From assembly GCA_020086605.1 (NCBI GenBank), contig JACBWW010000017.1, positions 22,127,256 to 22,191,255 on the forward strand: DNA of 64,000 nucleotides, given 5' to 3'. Of this stretch, positions 1 to 12,500 are shown piece by piece. Numbering within the stretch: position 1 is the first letter of the stretch; each line of letters opens with the position of its first letter. This DNA comes from Lanius collurio. Lineage: Eukaryota > Chordata > Aves > Passeriformes > Laniidae. The position numbers were made by a program, and so were the translations under genes. Below the pieces are notes generated by a model. That model made no database searches. It saw only the letters and a list, made by a program, of their open reading frames with translations, and had not been told where the DNA came from.

Positions 1-29
1 CGCGCACCGGGGCCCCGCCGGCCCGCGAG
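1..29 (+). other. C1GALT1: Probable 3' end of C1GALT1 non-coding exon 1
   Basis: The GAG|GTGAGG donor at 29/30 matches the consensus closely and is the only strong donor I noticed in the island's first 100 bases. The coding start lies in the next exon, so this exon would be 5' UTR. Inferred from the donor and position only; transcript data would settle it. Confidence 0.45.
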
Positions 30-500
30 GTGAGGGCGGTGGGGGCCGGGCCGGCGGGGTTCGGGCCTCGGAGGGCAGCGTCCCACTCACGGGGGCGACG
101 CGGGAGAAGGCACGGAAGGTGTCTTCTCTCCGCGGGGACGGGGCGGGAGGAGGCGGCCGGGGTGCTGCGTGTCACCCCGGCGGCGAGAAGGGTGCCCGCG
201 GCTGCAGGGACAGCAGGTGGCCGGCTGCACGCCTGGGAAGGAGAGGCGCCAGAGGAGGGGGGTCTCCTTGGAAAAGCGCGAGTCTCTCGGAGCCCAGCGG
301 AGGGAGCAAGGTGCCCGGGGAGCCGGGAATCGCTGCTCCCGCCTCCGCAGCGGGGACTTCCTGGGCGGATGTCCGTAGCAAGGGCTGGGCTGGGAGAGGT
401 CTGGGAAGCCGTGCTTCGGGCACGGGCACTTGTTGCCGAAGGACGGTGTCAGCTTTTGGAATGAGGGAGGAGGCTGCCAAATCTTCCTTCCAGCTCACCG
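1..500 (+). promoter_or_regulatory. C1GALT1: CpG-rich 5' end of C1GALT1 (promoter/first-exon region)
   Basis: The first ~500 bases are very GC- and CpG-rich, while everything after about 520 is AT-rich, which is the usual signature of a vertebrate CpG-island promoter. A strong splice donor (GCGAG|GTGAGG) falls at 29/30, so the non-coding first exon most likely ends at base 29 and the rest of the island is the start of intron 1. The transcription start is probably left of the window. Open frames of 69-150 residues here reflect the scarcity of stop codons in GC-rich DNA and match nothing I recognise. Assignment to C1GALT1 rests on position and strand. A divergent upstream transcript sharing the island cannot be excluded. 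Confidence 0.6.
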
Positions 501-1841
501 GTACTGTGGATTGTTACCCGTCTTGTTTCAGTGCAGTTGTTGGCCTCCTGTACCGAAGTACCTGGCTCTGATGGTTTTCATTTTTTGGTAGAACAAGCAG
601 GCATTTTTTTGATGGGAAGAGTTGCTCTCCAAAGAAATGCTTACACGGTTAGATATTTAAAGATGTGTGCTTCGTCGATAGGAAACTGCAGCAGCTCACA
701 GAAATCCTAGATGCAGACTACATTAGCAAATGCACAACTTGTGCATATAGCTGCATTTCAGAAGCATATGAATAAACAGACCATCTAGCAATAACTGTGA
801 CTTAAGGAGCAGAAGGCCTCTTTGCACAGCTAACTACGTTTTTTCTACATTTTGATAGAATTATTCTGATGCTTTGCTTGACTGTTAAGGGCATGGTGGT
901 AGAGATCGATTTCATTGCTAATTATGCAGCTTGCAAAGGACGTTTATATTTTTTCATCGTGGGACCTCAGAGCTTCCCCATTGCTTCCTAAGTAAGGGAT
1001 ACAAGAAGGAATCAGCTCTGTATGTGGGTTTAACTTAATCAAATCTTAAAGTGATTATGGAATGATACTAGGATAAACATGTTTAAAATTGGAGTTATGT
1101 TCTTCATTCTGTGAATTTCGAAATCCCAGATTTGATGGTTGGCTTGCTTTTATTTATTTGGCCTTATGTTGTTTTGGGGTTAGGGTATTTCTGTTTGTTT
1201 TGTATTTTGTTTAATATGTTTCCCTAGATTGTCCAAGTTTGTGTGAAAGTATTAATTTTAAAGGTCATTGGGTTGTTTTCTTTTGGCAGTGTGACCAAAC
1301 TCTTACCATATATTCATATTGCATTTTTCCCTAAATTTCCATTGGCTCATGAAAGAGACCTTAAAGCCCTTATTTGAACAGCTAGCAGAGTGAGAGCAGT
1401 AATTTAGATTAATGTGTTCAAAGGCTCACCAGCAGGATGCACAGAGGCACAGTGAGAGCAGGTGGGACTCCTCTAGTCTTATCAGAGGAAGCAGCCCCTG
1501 GTTCTGTCACTGAGGAGCCACCAGCCCCCTTGCCCAGGTGTGACACGCAGCAAGAGAAGGCACCAGGAGGGCTGTCTGGTACAGCTCACAAGAGCGTGCG
1601 GGCTAACTGCCTAGAAAATATGGGGCATATGGGATTCAGGGGAAAAGCATCTTGTGGCTGTACAAAATGTATGGGGTGCTCCTGGGAGGGGGGACTAAAG
1701 GTGTTTGAGGAGGAACAAGTATGGGAAAATAAAAGCATAAGACAAAGGGCCTGGTCAGTTAGAAACAAGTGGCTGGTCAGTGTGTTTGACTGTGTCCTGG
1801 GCCAGATTGCCACAGCCTGTCCTCTTTTCTCATGAAGGTGC

Positions 1842-2085
1842 CTTTCCAGCCATTTTGCTGTGCGAGAGGACTCTGTGCCGTATTCTCATGTGCATACTGA
1901 GCTCTATGTGCCAGCAACTGGAGATGCACAGTAAGTTGTAGGGACCTCTGTGTCTGGTGTGCCAGCAGCTGGAGGGACTGGCTGAGTGAGGGCCTAAATG
2001 CCCAGCAGCTGGAGTGGGGACTGTAAGCCACAGAGGCTTGTGTGGCTGCAGTGCCCATAACTGGGGAGACTGGGGCACGTGAGGA
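1842..2085. repeat. Degenerate ~40-52 bp tandem repeat
   Basis: The core GCCAGCARCTGG and close variants recurs at 1910, 1961, 2001 and 2053, each followed by a purine-rich GGAG/GGGA stretch. A fainter copy may start near 1842. Spacings are 51, 40 and 52 bases, so this is a diverged minisatellite-like array, not a clean VNTR. It sits inside a GC-richer block (about 1420-2550) that differs from the surrounding intron and may be part of an unrecognised transposable element. Confidence 0.5.
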
Positions 2086-2907
2086 AGGTCTTGGCAAGGA
2101 TGCCAGTGTGTGATTGCTAGTGAGTAGGATTAAGAGGCTTGGGAGCCATGTTTTAAGGCAGCTGTAAGTATGAGACATGTACTAGTGAGATCAGAGAGTC
2201 ATCAGTTTAACAACAGAGTGAGGCTGTGGAGAGTCTGAGGATTCAGGGTTGATTCCTGAATAGGTTGAGGGTCTGAGACCCATTTCAGAGGGATCCACTT
2301 TGTGTGTATGTTTATATTCTCCATTAACATACCTTTGTCCTGGTCACCTGTGGGGAGGAGCTAGCCAGGCCATGTTTGTATCTGCATGAGCACTTGTTTG
2401 TGTCTGTGCTGATCTGTATGGTCAGCCATGTGTATATGCATCTTTTTGTGCACAGCTATAGGAATTCATGCTCAGCCTGTCTGGATCTGGGCACATGGAG
2501 TTGCAGCAGCCTTGTTGTCAGTGGGCTGCCAGGTTCAGCAACTCCCAATGCAGAAAAATTAGTTTCTCTGTAAGCTTGAATGTGTAGAAATTGTTGACTC
2601 ATGAAACTTAAATTTAGAACCAAATCTTCAACGGCTGTTATGTTGCGATACAATTTGAAAATACTTACTGGTTTGATTGATGTGAATAGGGCTACCTACA
2701 TGAATATCTAAATATCTGTATTTGTTTAAGCTTCCATGGTAGAGCAGTGGAGCATAAATTTAATTCAAACCTAGCCTCTTATTGTAGGTGGGGTTTTTTT
2801 TAATAGTGTGTTTTTTAACTCCAGAAGTAAAAATAGAAATGTGAATAAAAATGGGAATGTTTCAGTAACCTCGTAGATTTTGCACTTACCTTTTCCTTCT
2901 CTAAATG

Positions 2908-3068
2908 TCATAGACTTGTAGCATCACAAAATTGTTTGATTTGGAAGGGACCTTTAAAGATCATCCATCCCCTTTTAAAGTCTGATCCCTTGCCATGAGC
3001 AGGGACGCCTTTCATTAGATGAGGTTGCTCAAAGCCTCATCCATCCTGGCCTTAAATATTTTGCGTGT
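2908..3068 (-). mobile_element. CR1 LINE 3' fragment
   Basis: The plus strand reads as the reverse complement of the avian CR1 3' end. A TCATAGA start is followed by TTGGAAGGGACCTTTAAAGA, then the GCCATGAGCAGGGACRCC and GTTGCTCAAAGCCTCATCCA blocks, then CTGGCCTTAAA. Several mismatches and a lost tail repeat show it is old. It is 5'-truncated, as most CR1 copies are. Confidence 0.85.
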
Positions 3069-5779
3069 CTTCCCCCTGAATAAATCCATGTGTAGAAAAG
3101 AATATCAGCAAGGAGTGGGGATGTTTATCAACTGACAACTGACCTTCCTTTTAAGCATTTTCTGGTTCTAGTGTAATGCTGTAGTGTTCAGTTATTTTTG
3201 CTGTTGAGGTAAAAGACTCAATTTATGTGAAATATCAAGATATCATAAAAAAATGAAGATTTCTGTCCTGTTTACTGTAGGAGTTTACATATGGATATAC
3301 ACCCACACATGTTTATAGTGACCCATTCTGTTGGTATAAAATTGATAGAATGATAAGGAGATTATTTTAAATTGAAAACTGTAACTAGAGGCATTTTGTG
3401 TCAAATATGAAGTATAGCTACCTACCTTTCCTGAGAAATCCTCTTTGTGTCTGAAGAACTGCCAAATCAGTTTCTGATTTCCGGTGTGATGAATGCACTT
3501 TTTTCATTTTTCAGCATTTCCAGCACATTTAATTTTTTTCTATAGAATTCAGTTGTATATAATTTCGTACTTAATGAGCAGCAATTATTTTCAAGTTATT
3601 TTCATTTTTTTCTCTCCAAGCAAGACTAATTTTAACAGCTGTTGGAGCAGATAACTGAAAGTGTATTGCAGAAAGACACCTAATATTGAAAAATAGAACA
3701 GTAGAAAGGAGACCTTTTCTTCTAGAAGGCATTGTAGCTACACTGTGGGCATGCCTGGGTTTATGTATTTCCCCATTCTGAATATACCAAAGGAAGGCAT
3801 TGTTTTATTGTAGCTATCTCCCTATGAGTATTGCACATTTTGAGGGAACTTTGTGGTGATAGATTGGGAAAGCAAAAACAGAAAGATAATCTTAGTACAG
3901 CAGATCCTTTGCATTTTCATAGGCTGCCTGTATGCATGGGCTTTTTGATCAAAGTTTTGGGGTTTTGACTTTTTGCCTTTTTTTTTTTTTTTTAGGTACC
4001 TCATCAAAATACTCATTTTCTTCTCAGTTTAGTGGCCTAAAAGACAGTAGAAATAAACCTGGAAACCAAGTAATTTTTTCAAGGCCTGGTTCACAAATGA
4101 TTATATAGTCACTTTTTTACTTTGTGCTATGATGTCTAAAGGCAATCATTTGTCTCCACCAAGATGTAGTTGAGGGAATTGAGGGAAGACAATGTGCACT
4201 TAAAAAATGATATAAGGAGCTTGTTCATATTAAAGAATGACAGCTCCTTATCAACCACAGTTCTAATCCTAAGTTTTATATGCCCTGTACATATCTTGAT
4301 TTTTATTTTGTGCTTCAAGTTATGTTTTCAATTTTCTTTCCTTTTTCTAGCAGTGTGTAAAGAAAAGCATGACCACATGTGAGAGCTGCTTCACTCTCAA
4401 ATGAGCTTGATCTGCAAGTGTACAGTAAATCTGATGGATTTCTAAAAGTGCCATCCTAACAACATGCACACATGCATTCCATCCTCTGCTTTCCCTTCAG
4501 GAGAGTGGAAGGACAGACAGAAAGCTGGAATTTGGAGTGCATGTTGCTGCACAGTGATTCATGCAGTTGCTTGAGGACAGCCTGTTTCCAATAGACTGCA
4601 CAGCCAGTGAGAGGAGGGGGTGCAGGCTAAATGAGTTGTTTTGGTGGCTGCAGCTCTTCTCTGATCGATGGTTTTCATCGATGCTCTGTGCAGTCTGTAA
4701 TTTTCTTTTTTGGGCTCCCTAATGAACTAAATTGGGTTCTGCCCACTGTCATTAATAATGATCCTAATGGAGGGAACATCACTGACTTGTTTGTAAGGCT
4801 CTGGCTTGAATTCAATATGTATTTAACAGTCAATGTTTTTGTAGTTTAGTCATGAGTTATTAGAAAATAGCTCAACTCTTTCTGAAGATGAAAAGCCCTC
4901 AACAACTTGAAATTGGTTTTCAAGTGTTCAATACATTAAAATTCACACTCTTTTTTGATGTATAAAACTCCCTGTATGCAGGCATAGCTGCTGATTTGGT
5001 TCAATAAAAATGGTCAGCCAAGTCCTTTAGTTTTTGAGAAGCAAGGGTGGAGCTGATATGGAGGTATGTTTTTATTACTGGAATACAAAGTTTTTGAAGT
5101 GTAGAAGAGGCTTTAAGGCTGATGTACTTTTTTCTTCTCTTCCTTTTAAATATGAGTGTTTCTGTATGAAAATTCAGATGTTTTACTCTTTCTTCTGAAA
5201 GTTAATCCTCAGTAATTCCTAAAAGTGTAAGGATAGCTGCCCTACTTTGGGAGTAGATTTGCTTTTAAAACTCTTCAAAATCTGCTTGTGATTGGCATCT
5301 GTTAAGAATTCCTGTAATATACATTTGGCTGGAGTTTTAAGAACATCTTGTGCCAATGTTCTGTCTTGGCCTATAGACTGCCATTGATCATCATCTTCTA
5401 CCTTCATAAAAGACTTAGGTATTATGTTTTAAAGTGCAGATTTGTAGACCGAAGAAAATAAAAAAGTGTACATATATTACAGTTTTATAAAGTTACTGCA
5501 CTTCAGTGTATACATTCTTGTTTAAGTATTGTATAAATATAACTAATAGGTTTTTTATGTACAGCCACTACCAATGGATGTAGAATTTTATATTGATATT
5601 TGCGTTGCTCTTGTACTTAAATTTCTGTGCAAGCCCAGGGAAGCTGAATCTGAGCTAGAGCTGAGTTCTCTGCTTTCAGAGATTTAGTCCTTGACTTCTT
5701 CCTATAGTTGTAGATTTGATTTCTGTGTTAAGTCTAATGTATTTTTCATTTGGTTTTGACAGTGTCTCACCTTCAGGAG

Positions 5780-6002
5780 ATGGCCTCCTCCAAGTCTCTG
5801 ATGAACCTTCTCACCTTTACTTTTGGCTCAGCAATAGGATTTTTCGTCTGCTATCTTCTGTTTAGCATTATACTAGAAGAACAAGTTAAGACCCAGCCTC
5901 ATGTTCTTCACAATGATCCACATGGTCAGCACTCAGCAGATACTGACAACAATCAGCTGCAAGGACAAATGAATTTTAATGCAGACACTGGACAGCATAA
6001 AG
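5780..6002 (+). CDS. C1GALT1: C1GALT1 coding exon 1: cytosolic tail, membrane anchor, stem
   Basis: The exon probably begins at 5763 after TTTTGACAG; a second AG at 5774-5775 would shorten the leader without changing the protein. Translation starts [13 protein letters not shown] and the anchor is [16 protein letters not shown]. The stem contains [12 protein letters not shown] and [13 protein letters not shown], which are family-typical. The donor AAAG|GTATTT at 6002/6003 splits an Asp codon (phase 1). Confidence 0.95.
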
Positions 6003-9000
6003 GTATTTTGTTGCACCTGGCTTATTAGAAAATGTCCTCCCTTTTCATGCATTGCAAAACATTACTTCTTCACTGCCAAGAATTTATATGAATCATTTTC
6101 TTTCACTTTCTCCATGTTCGGGTTACATCAAATAATTTTTTTTCTCCTGAGGTCTACTGAATGGTGGGTTTCTTTGTTGATATTTTTATTACAGTAGTAA
6201 TTCTTTTCCTTAGAGTCCAATTGTTTGTCCAACTTCTGTATCCAGACTTGTTTGGAGCAGGAATTTCTCAAATGAAATATTGACACCAAATGGCAGTTTT
6301 GCTAAGCAGATATCTTTGCTAGTGTTGTAGATGTGGCTGGATTGCCTTTTAGCCTTAAGAAGCTAATTTTGGACCACTTCTAACTTTTGATTTAGCCTCT
6401 AAAATAAAGCTAAAATAAAATTTAAGAAAACCCACTTTCAGAGAAATCCTCTTGCACTCTGATTATTTTTATTTTTTTAGAGAAGGTAGACCCTTCAGAT
6501 ACTTCAGGAATATTTTTATACTTGATATATTTCATCAGATGAACTCCCAAATACAGAGTGTTTGAGTAGGGACATCTTGGATGAGAAAAATTGCACTGCA
6601 GAGCATTTGCTGAAGATGTTAGTAATTTGTTACTTAGATGTATTTAAACTCCAAACTTTGTAAGATGAGTTTGTGAGTGTTTCACATGCAATTGTAGAAC
6701 ATTGTTACAAAGAAATCTGATATATAGCTGCATAAAGTGCAAGCAGGAATATTTTAGTATCAGTTATGCAGATTTAACTCACCATGAAATATTCTTTTAA
6801 AGAAGTTAAAATCTTTCTGTATGTAACAAGTGAAAATGTTTCTTTGAGACCAGTGAATGCTTTGGTAGCAGGAAAAACATTGTTACAGACCTCAGATAAC
6901 TGTATTTATTCTTCTGGATTGCTGGCAAATAAAAACATGTTAGTTCAACAATAATAGTAATTTCATAGTATCCTAAATTATTTGATCTGTTAATTTCTGG
7001 TTTACCATTAGCTTTATTCTTAAAACATATGTTCCTATTTTAGAAATATTCATTAGGTTTTGTTAGTTAACATGAATATATATAAAATAACTTTTTAGCT
7101 TTTTGGCCTTTCTGTGTTGGAATCATTAAATTGTGTTCATTGTGAATGGCAAAAATATTCTAGTTTTAAATTTTTATTAGTCTTCCAAGACCATAAAGAG
7201 GTTACATCCAAGCAGTTTTTATGTACAGATCAAAAAGTGTGCTAAAGTCACACTTGCCTGAACCAACACCCATTTTGATATGATTCTTACACTCGCCTTT
7301 ATCTTGTGAAATTGAAATAGGTTTAAGAATTTTAGTCTTTGAGAGTCTTGTTTGTTTCCTTCCAGAATCTAGCATGGAGTTCATTAACTGGTACATTTGG
7401 AAGCAAAAGCCACTTCTCTGCATGTCTTTTCTGATCTAGAAACAGAATACCTAAGGAAGTGGGAGGTTGCTCTTAGTTTGTTTGGCAGTCATATCTAACA
7501 TGGTTTTACAACTTTTTTTTTTTTTAGATGAGGATAAAAATATTGCGGAAGGACTGTATCACAAGGTGAAAATACTGTGTTGGGTCATGACTGGACCTCA
7601 AAATCTAGAAAAGAAAGCCAAGCATGTTAAGGCCACTTGGGCCCAACGCTGTAATAAAGTACTTTTTATGAGCTCTGAGGAAAATAAAGACTTCCCAGCT
7701 GTGGGCCTAGAAACCAAAGAAGGCAGGGACCAACTGTACTGGAAGACTATTAAAGCTTTTCAATATGTATATGATCATTATTTTGATGATGCTGATTGGT
7801 TTATGAAAGCAGACGATGATACATATGTTATATTGGACAATTTGAGATGGCTCCTTTCAAAATACAGTCCTGAACAGCCAATATACTTTGGAAGAAGGTT
7901 TAAGCCTTATGTGAAGCAGGGCTATATGAGTGGAGGAGCTGGATATGTTCTGAGCAAAGAAGCTCTGAAGAGATTTGTTGCTGCATTTAAAACAAACAAA
8001 TGCTCTCACAGTTCCTCTATTGAAGATCTGGCACTAGGAAAATGCATGGAGATCATCAATGTGGAAGCAGGAGATTCTAGGGATACAAGTGGTAGAGAAA
8101 CCTTTCATCCCTTTGTTCCAGAACATCACTTAATCAGAGGATACCTACCAAAAACATTCTGGTACTGGAATTACAATTACTATCCTGCTGTAGAGGTAAG
8201 TCCTTAGGAACCTGGTGTCTGTTTTGTCAAGTGCATCTCATGATGTCTGCAAGCGTGTGATGTGTGAATTAGCATTAGGTGGAAGAATTCAAGAAGAGGA
8301 TTTGGAGTTTTTTACGTATTAAAGCTGAAAAAAAGGGAGTCTCGTTCTTCAGTAGATTTTTTTCATTGGAAAGCAGCAATCTATTTTTATACTTGTATTC
8401 AGCAGCAAAAGCATTTCTGTAGCTTAAACCAGCGGTATGATACTGTATTTAGTGTGTCAGGAGGCAGCAGCTTTAGCTACAGCTGCAGTGCATGGGTGGC
8501 TGAGCTGTGGACAGTTCCATCTGTAACTGATTCATAATGGAAATTGCCTGTTGGATCCTGTCCTGTCATACCTGTGCTTGGATAGAGACTACTTCATCTG
8601 GTATCAAGATCAAGCTGTATTGATCAAACTTAGTAGGTATTGAAAGAATGCCAGTTACGTAACAGTTGTTCTCTTTGGCGTCTTTAAATGTTTAATCCTA
8701 GTTCCAGTTGGAGTAGAAATATGAGCAGCTCTGCAATCAAAGCTGCTGAAAACAGAAATCCCAAAACTATGCTCCAGAAAAGTGTTCTCAAAGCTGAATT
8801 TGAGCTATAAAATATGAGTTGTGACAAAGGTGTTACAACTTTCTGTAAGTAGGAAGGTAGATGCAATATGCCAAACAGTATAATGTGTTAGCACACACAG
8901 GTGCACGTACACACACATTTTGCTTATACATTTTGTCTGGATGCTGACATAAGTAACAGGCATGTATTGTTTCATATATAAATGTCACTCGTTTAGGCTT

Positions 9001-9542
9001 GCTTACTGCTTCTTGGTGCTGTTAAAACATCAGCATCAAAAATTAAGCGTGGAAAAGCAGAAAACCTCGGGCGTTAATGAGGGCAGCTAGATTTTTCACT
9101 GGCTTGATCACAGAAGCAAAAGACTTTGTCAGCTTTATTTTGGAAAGATGCCTTGGCAGATATGTCTGGTACATTTTGCTTGCCTAACATTAACTTTTGA
9201 AGTATGTGTATGACTGATGGTAGTGAATTTCTTACCATTAAATGAAATATTTCTTTGAATTCTCCTTGGATCTTTAATCCAGGGCATGCTTTGCAACTCT
9301 TGCTGATTGTTTTGCTTTGTTTTGTGTTTCAGGGTCCTGGATGCTGCTCCGATCTAGCAGTTTCATTCCACTATGTTGACTCTGTGACTATGTATCATTT
9401 GGAATATTTGATTTATCATCTTCGTCCATATGGGTATTTGTATAGGTACAATCCTGATTTGTCAAAGAATCCAGAAGAGCAGAGCAAAAATGAAGCACTG
9501 GAGGATAATCAAAAGCTAAAGCAAAAAATTTCTGAGGGCTAA
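5780..9542 (+). CDS. C1GALT1: Core 1 beta-1,3-galactosyltransferase (T-synthase), exons 5780-6002, 7528-8195, 9333-9542
   Basis: This Golgi type II membrane enzyme transfers galactose from UDP-Gal to GalNAc-alpha-Ser/Thr, making the core 1 O-glycan (T antigen). In vertebrates its folding needs the chaperone Cosmc. The three coding exons (223, 668 and 210 nt) join in frame through GT-AG introns to give 366 residues; human has 363. Visible parts: a short cytosolic tail, a membrane anchor at about residues 10-32, a variable stem to about 80, then the galactosyltransferase domain with [21 protein letters not shown] (first 20 residues shown: [20 protein letters not shown]) near 92, the metal-binding ADDDTYV with DDD at 170-172, and [14 protein letters not shown] near 299. 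The catalytic domain is almost identical to mammalian T-synthase as I recall it. The start in gagATGG is the family start; an upstream in-frame ATG at 5750 lies before the acceptor. No lesion was seen. Confidence 0.97.
6003..7527 (+). other. C1GALT1: C1GALT1 intron 2
   Basis: A 1.5-kb AT-rich intron with a GTATTT donor and an acceptor preceded by a run of T (7513-7525). No other gene or recognisable transposable element was seen. Confidence 0.9.
7528..8195 (+). CDS. C1GALT1: C1GALT1 coding exon 2: most of the catalytic domain
   Basis: Begins after TTTTTAG by completing the split Asp codon ([14 protein letters not shown]) and ends at YNYYPAVE before GTAAGT. It carries the CWVMTGPQ block, the [14 protein letters not shown] block, the DDD metal-binding motif, the [20 protein letters not shown] acceptor-site block, and [11 protein letters not shown]. 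The open frame extends upstream to 7467 but that part is intron. Confidence 0.97.
8196..9332 (+). other. C1GALT1: C1GALT1 intron 3
   Basis: A 1.1-kb intron with donor GTAAGT and acceptor TTTGTGTTTCAG. Contains a short CA-rich stretch near 8890-8920 and no recognisable gene. Confidence 0.9.
9333..9542 (+). CDS. C1GALT1: C1GALT1 last coding exon: C-terminal catalytic segment and stop
   Basis: Encodes [20 protein letters not shown] and the [16 protein letters not shown] block, then a charged tail ending KQKISEG and TAA at 9540-9542. The tail is the variable part of the family and is slightly longer than the human one. Confidence 0.96.
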   Translation, partial: GPGCCSDLAVSFHYVDSVTMYHLEYLIYHLRPYGYLYRYNPDLSKNPEEQSKNEALEDNQKLKQKISEG

Positions 9543-12500
9543 TTGGACTACGAAAAAACCAAAAAGAAGCCAGTATAATGAGTAAGAGGCTCCTCAAACT
9601 TGTGCATGAAGCTTGTGGACTGAAATTACTCCTGGCGATTCTTATTTCAAAAATCAAGTTGGCAGCACTTCTTGTCACCCTGTGTACAACAGAGTCTGGT
9701 GCTGGCTCTGACTGTTTCAGATAGTGTGACCTCGGAGCACTGCTCACCAAGATTTGGGACCCTAAAACTGTGAGATTGGAAGTTGCTCTGGTACAATAAC
9801 TTCTTGAAGAATTTGTATAAAAACCACAGTGGACAGGTTCTCAGATGATCATACCGTATTTCTGTTCCTTTTTCTGTTCTCCTCTATTTCCTTTCTATTA
9901 AGTCAGTTCTAATATTAGAAATTGGATGCTGCCCAGTCAAACACTTCATGATGACTTTTTTAAGTATTCTCAACATCTTGAAGTTACTTTGTGTACCTTT
10001 CCCTAAAAGTAAGGCAGAGACACGGAATTAGTCTCCAGTCTGCTTTGCCTTAACAACAGAGTGGCAGATTTTTACCCACAAGATTAATCTGAATTGTTTC
10101 AGAAACAGAATCCACTGCTATGAATTACTTATAAAGTTTTAAATTGTGTTGTGCAAAACAATATGAAGTTTTTGGGGACAAATACTCTATTGGAGAGAAG
10201 CCCAGAAACACTTACTGTTGTTTAAATTGCTGAGGTGATGCAAGCTGCTTACATATTTGCCTGTGGCTTTTTTTATTTTCCTTTTATTAAATTATCCTTT
10301 TGGTTGAATGGATATAAAAATTCATCCTAGCATTTCTCAGCATAAGGTAGATGCTTTTGAAAATAGAAGTCTGTGTTCCATCCTACCTGCCACATAAACC
10401 AGGAAGAATAGTATCTTAGTGAAGTTGCATTGTAATAACTTGATTTCAGCCACTATTATAATTATTTTGTTTCCATTTTAATTTTCACTAGAGGTTAAAA
10501 TTTTCAGATACAGGAATGTCCTATTTTGAAACTGCATCAAAGCCAGTTTATTTGGTTGAAGTATTCAATTTCACTTTTCTGAACAGTTTTTTCTTCCACT
10601 TCAAAATTTTTTTTCTTTATCTGCTTCTTGTTACCTTTTTCACTACAAAGTGTTAAATGATCATTTTTTCACTGTTTTTGAAGCTGAAGTATGTAGTTAT
10701 TCAGGTAAGCAAGCCTGAATGCAGGGATCTTTCAAAGTGCATTAACTTTCTCCACTACTTCATAACTATCTCTGCCTTTTAACTGGAAACTCTTGATGTG
10801 GGACAAAATAGATGTTTTAATTACTGATTTTTTTTCAGAGGCCAAATATGTTTTATAGAATTAATATAAAACTTTCTGATTTTCTCCTTTTCGAATTGAG
10901 TGAATAGCAGTATGGGGAATGGGATTAAGCATGACATGTGGTGTGTTTTTATTCCACACTTGAACAAAAGCTTCTTCATCTTTTTGTTACTTTTCACCTT
11001 CATCATATTGATGAATTTGGACATAACCTAATTACCTCCAGTCATTACTTTGAAAAGGGCACATAGTGGTAACAGACAGCCTTATTTACTACTGCTGGTC
11101 CTTCAGGATGTTCCTGGAAGATGATGTTACCATAAAGTACTGGAATTTTTTTTTTCCAAAGATCGTTCTAGTACAGATTGGAGTTCTTTCTGTTGTCCAG
11201 CAGTAAAGTCATTACTTTCTTTTTGACCATTGCTTTACAGCACGATGGTAATTACTGAAACAGCTCATGGTGTTGAAATGCTGTACACACCTTCTCTGCC
11301 TGAATGTAGGCAGAGTTCATCTCTCAAGTATTGGTTAAATAGTTCCTGCAGGGTTAAATCTGTTGGTATTTATAAGCAGCCCTGCTTCTGAAGTACTGAT
11401 AGGGACACAAGCTTTATTTTATGTTAATTGATTTAAGTAGACTTAATTACAACTGCAACGGTTGAGGAAAGGAGAAAGTCTCCCGTTTGCTGTAATCAGA
11501 GTGATGCTTGTCCACAGGACAGTGGATGTTAACATGCTGAAAGGTGCTTCCTTCTGTGAGCTAAATGTTTATCCCACATGCAGCACAAACCAATCATATT
11601 GTGAAATCCATATGGAATTGATAACTCCAGTGGCATTTCTCAAACAAGAAGTTAAAATATTCAGGAATACTTTAAGAAGTTATAAAATGAAATCGAGATC
11701 CCAACCTAATCTCTTTGTAAATTCAGCCTGTGTAGAAGATCTGCTGAACTACTATACAGTTCCTTTATTTCTCCTTTCTTCTTCAGTTCATCCATGGGGA
11801 CTTACAGATTTTCTACCCCAACAGGCAGAATTAAGCCTGCATATTTTCTGCAGATTTGTGTTGTATGTTTGCCCTGTGCTGTCCTGTGAAGCAAAATCAT
11901 TTCCTCTTCATGTTCTTTACTATGCTGACTATCCTGTCTTTGGCTTTTCAGTCTCATCCAGCATAAGTGTCAGGTGGACAGCAGGAAGCAGGATGTTTGA
12001 GCTCCACACAGTTTGTTTGCTTGGGTAACAAGGTAAACCAGCCACTGCTGAGCTGAGGATGAAGCCTTTTCTCAGCAGTAGTTCTAGTTCTTATCTGCTG
12101 CCCAGCTGGGGCTTGTGGGTTTAGCAGAGCAGGCAGGAATATCCCTTTCCACAAAATGTGCAGGACCTCAGAGAAACTGGAAAAGTAAAGGAGTAAGTTC
12201 CCTTTCCAAAGGGAATAAGGCTAAGGATATACTACCTTGAGATAAATGGGTGGCCTGTCTGGAGAAATGAGTAGCCTTTTCTTCAAATGTCCATTCGTTT
12301 TTTTAAAGTGTCCTTGTGCATAGGTCTCTGAATCTACTTCTTTTGCCTTTATAACAGCACTACAAAGAATTTTTTTTCTTTCCAGACAAGCTAGAAAAGT
12401 ATCGGGTTTTACATTTTGTGATTATAACAGAGACCTGTTGTTCTCTGTTGAATTGCATTGCCATAACCATGAGCTGGTATCTCTGGAATAATTGGTTTTT

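Larger units (their letters stand above)
30..5762 (+). other. C1GALT1: C1GALT1 intron 1
   Basis: About 5.7 kb of mostly AT-rich sequence between the CpG-island donor and the coding exon. It holds the remaining CpG island, a GC-richer block with degenerate tandem repeats (about 1.42-2.55 kb) and a minus-strand CR1 tail (about 2.91-3.07 kb). No further coding exon was recognised. Confidence 0.55.

Noticed and set aside
30..571. Overlapping open frames up to 150 codons in the CpG island
   Set aside because: GC-rich DNA has few stops. Low-complexity Arg/Gly/Ala translations with no family resemblance.
5750..5779. Upstream in-frame ATG giving C1GALT1 ten extra residues
   Set aside because: It lies before the splice acceptor at 5761-5762, and the family start is at 5780.
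7467..7527. Upstream extension of the C1GALT1 catalytic exon frame
   Set aside because: Precedes the TTTTTAG acceptor. It is intron sequence.
11462..12028. 188-codon open frame after C1GALT1
   Set aside because: No recognisable domain, no splice context, and position inside the probable 3' UTR. Judged a chance frame.
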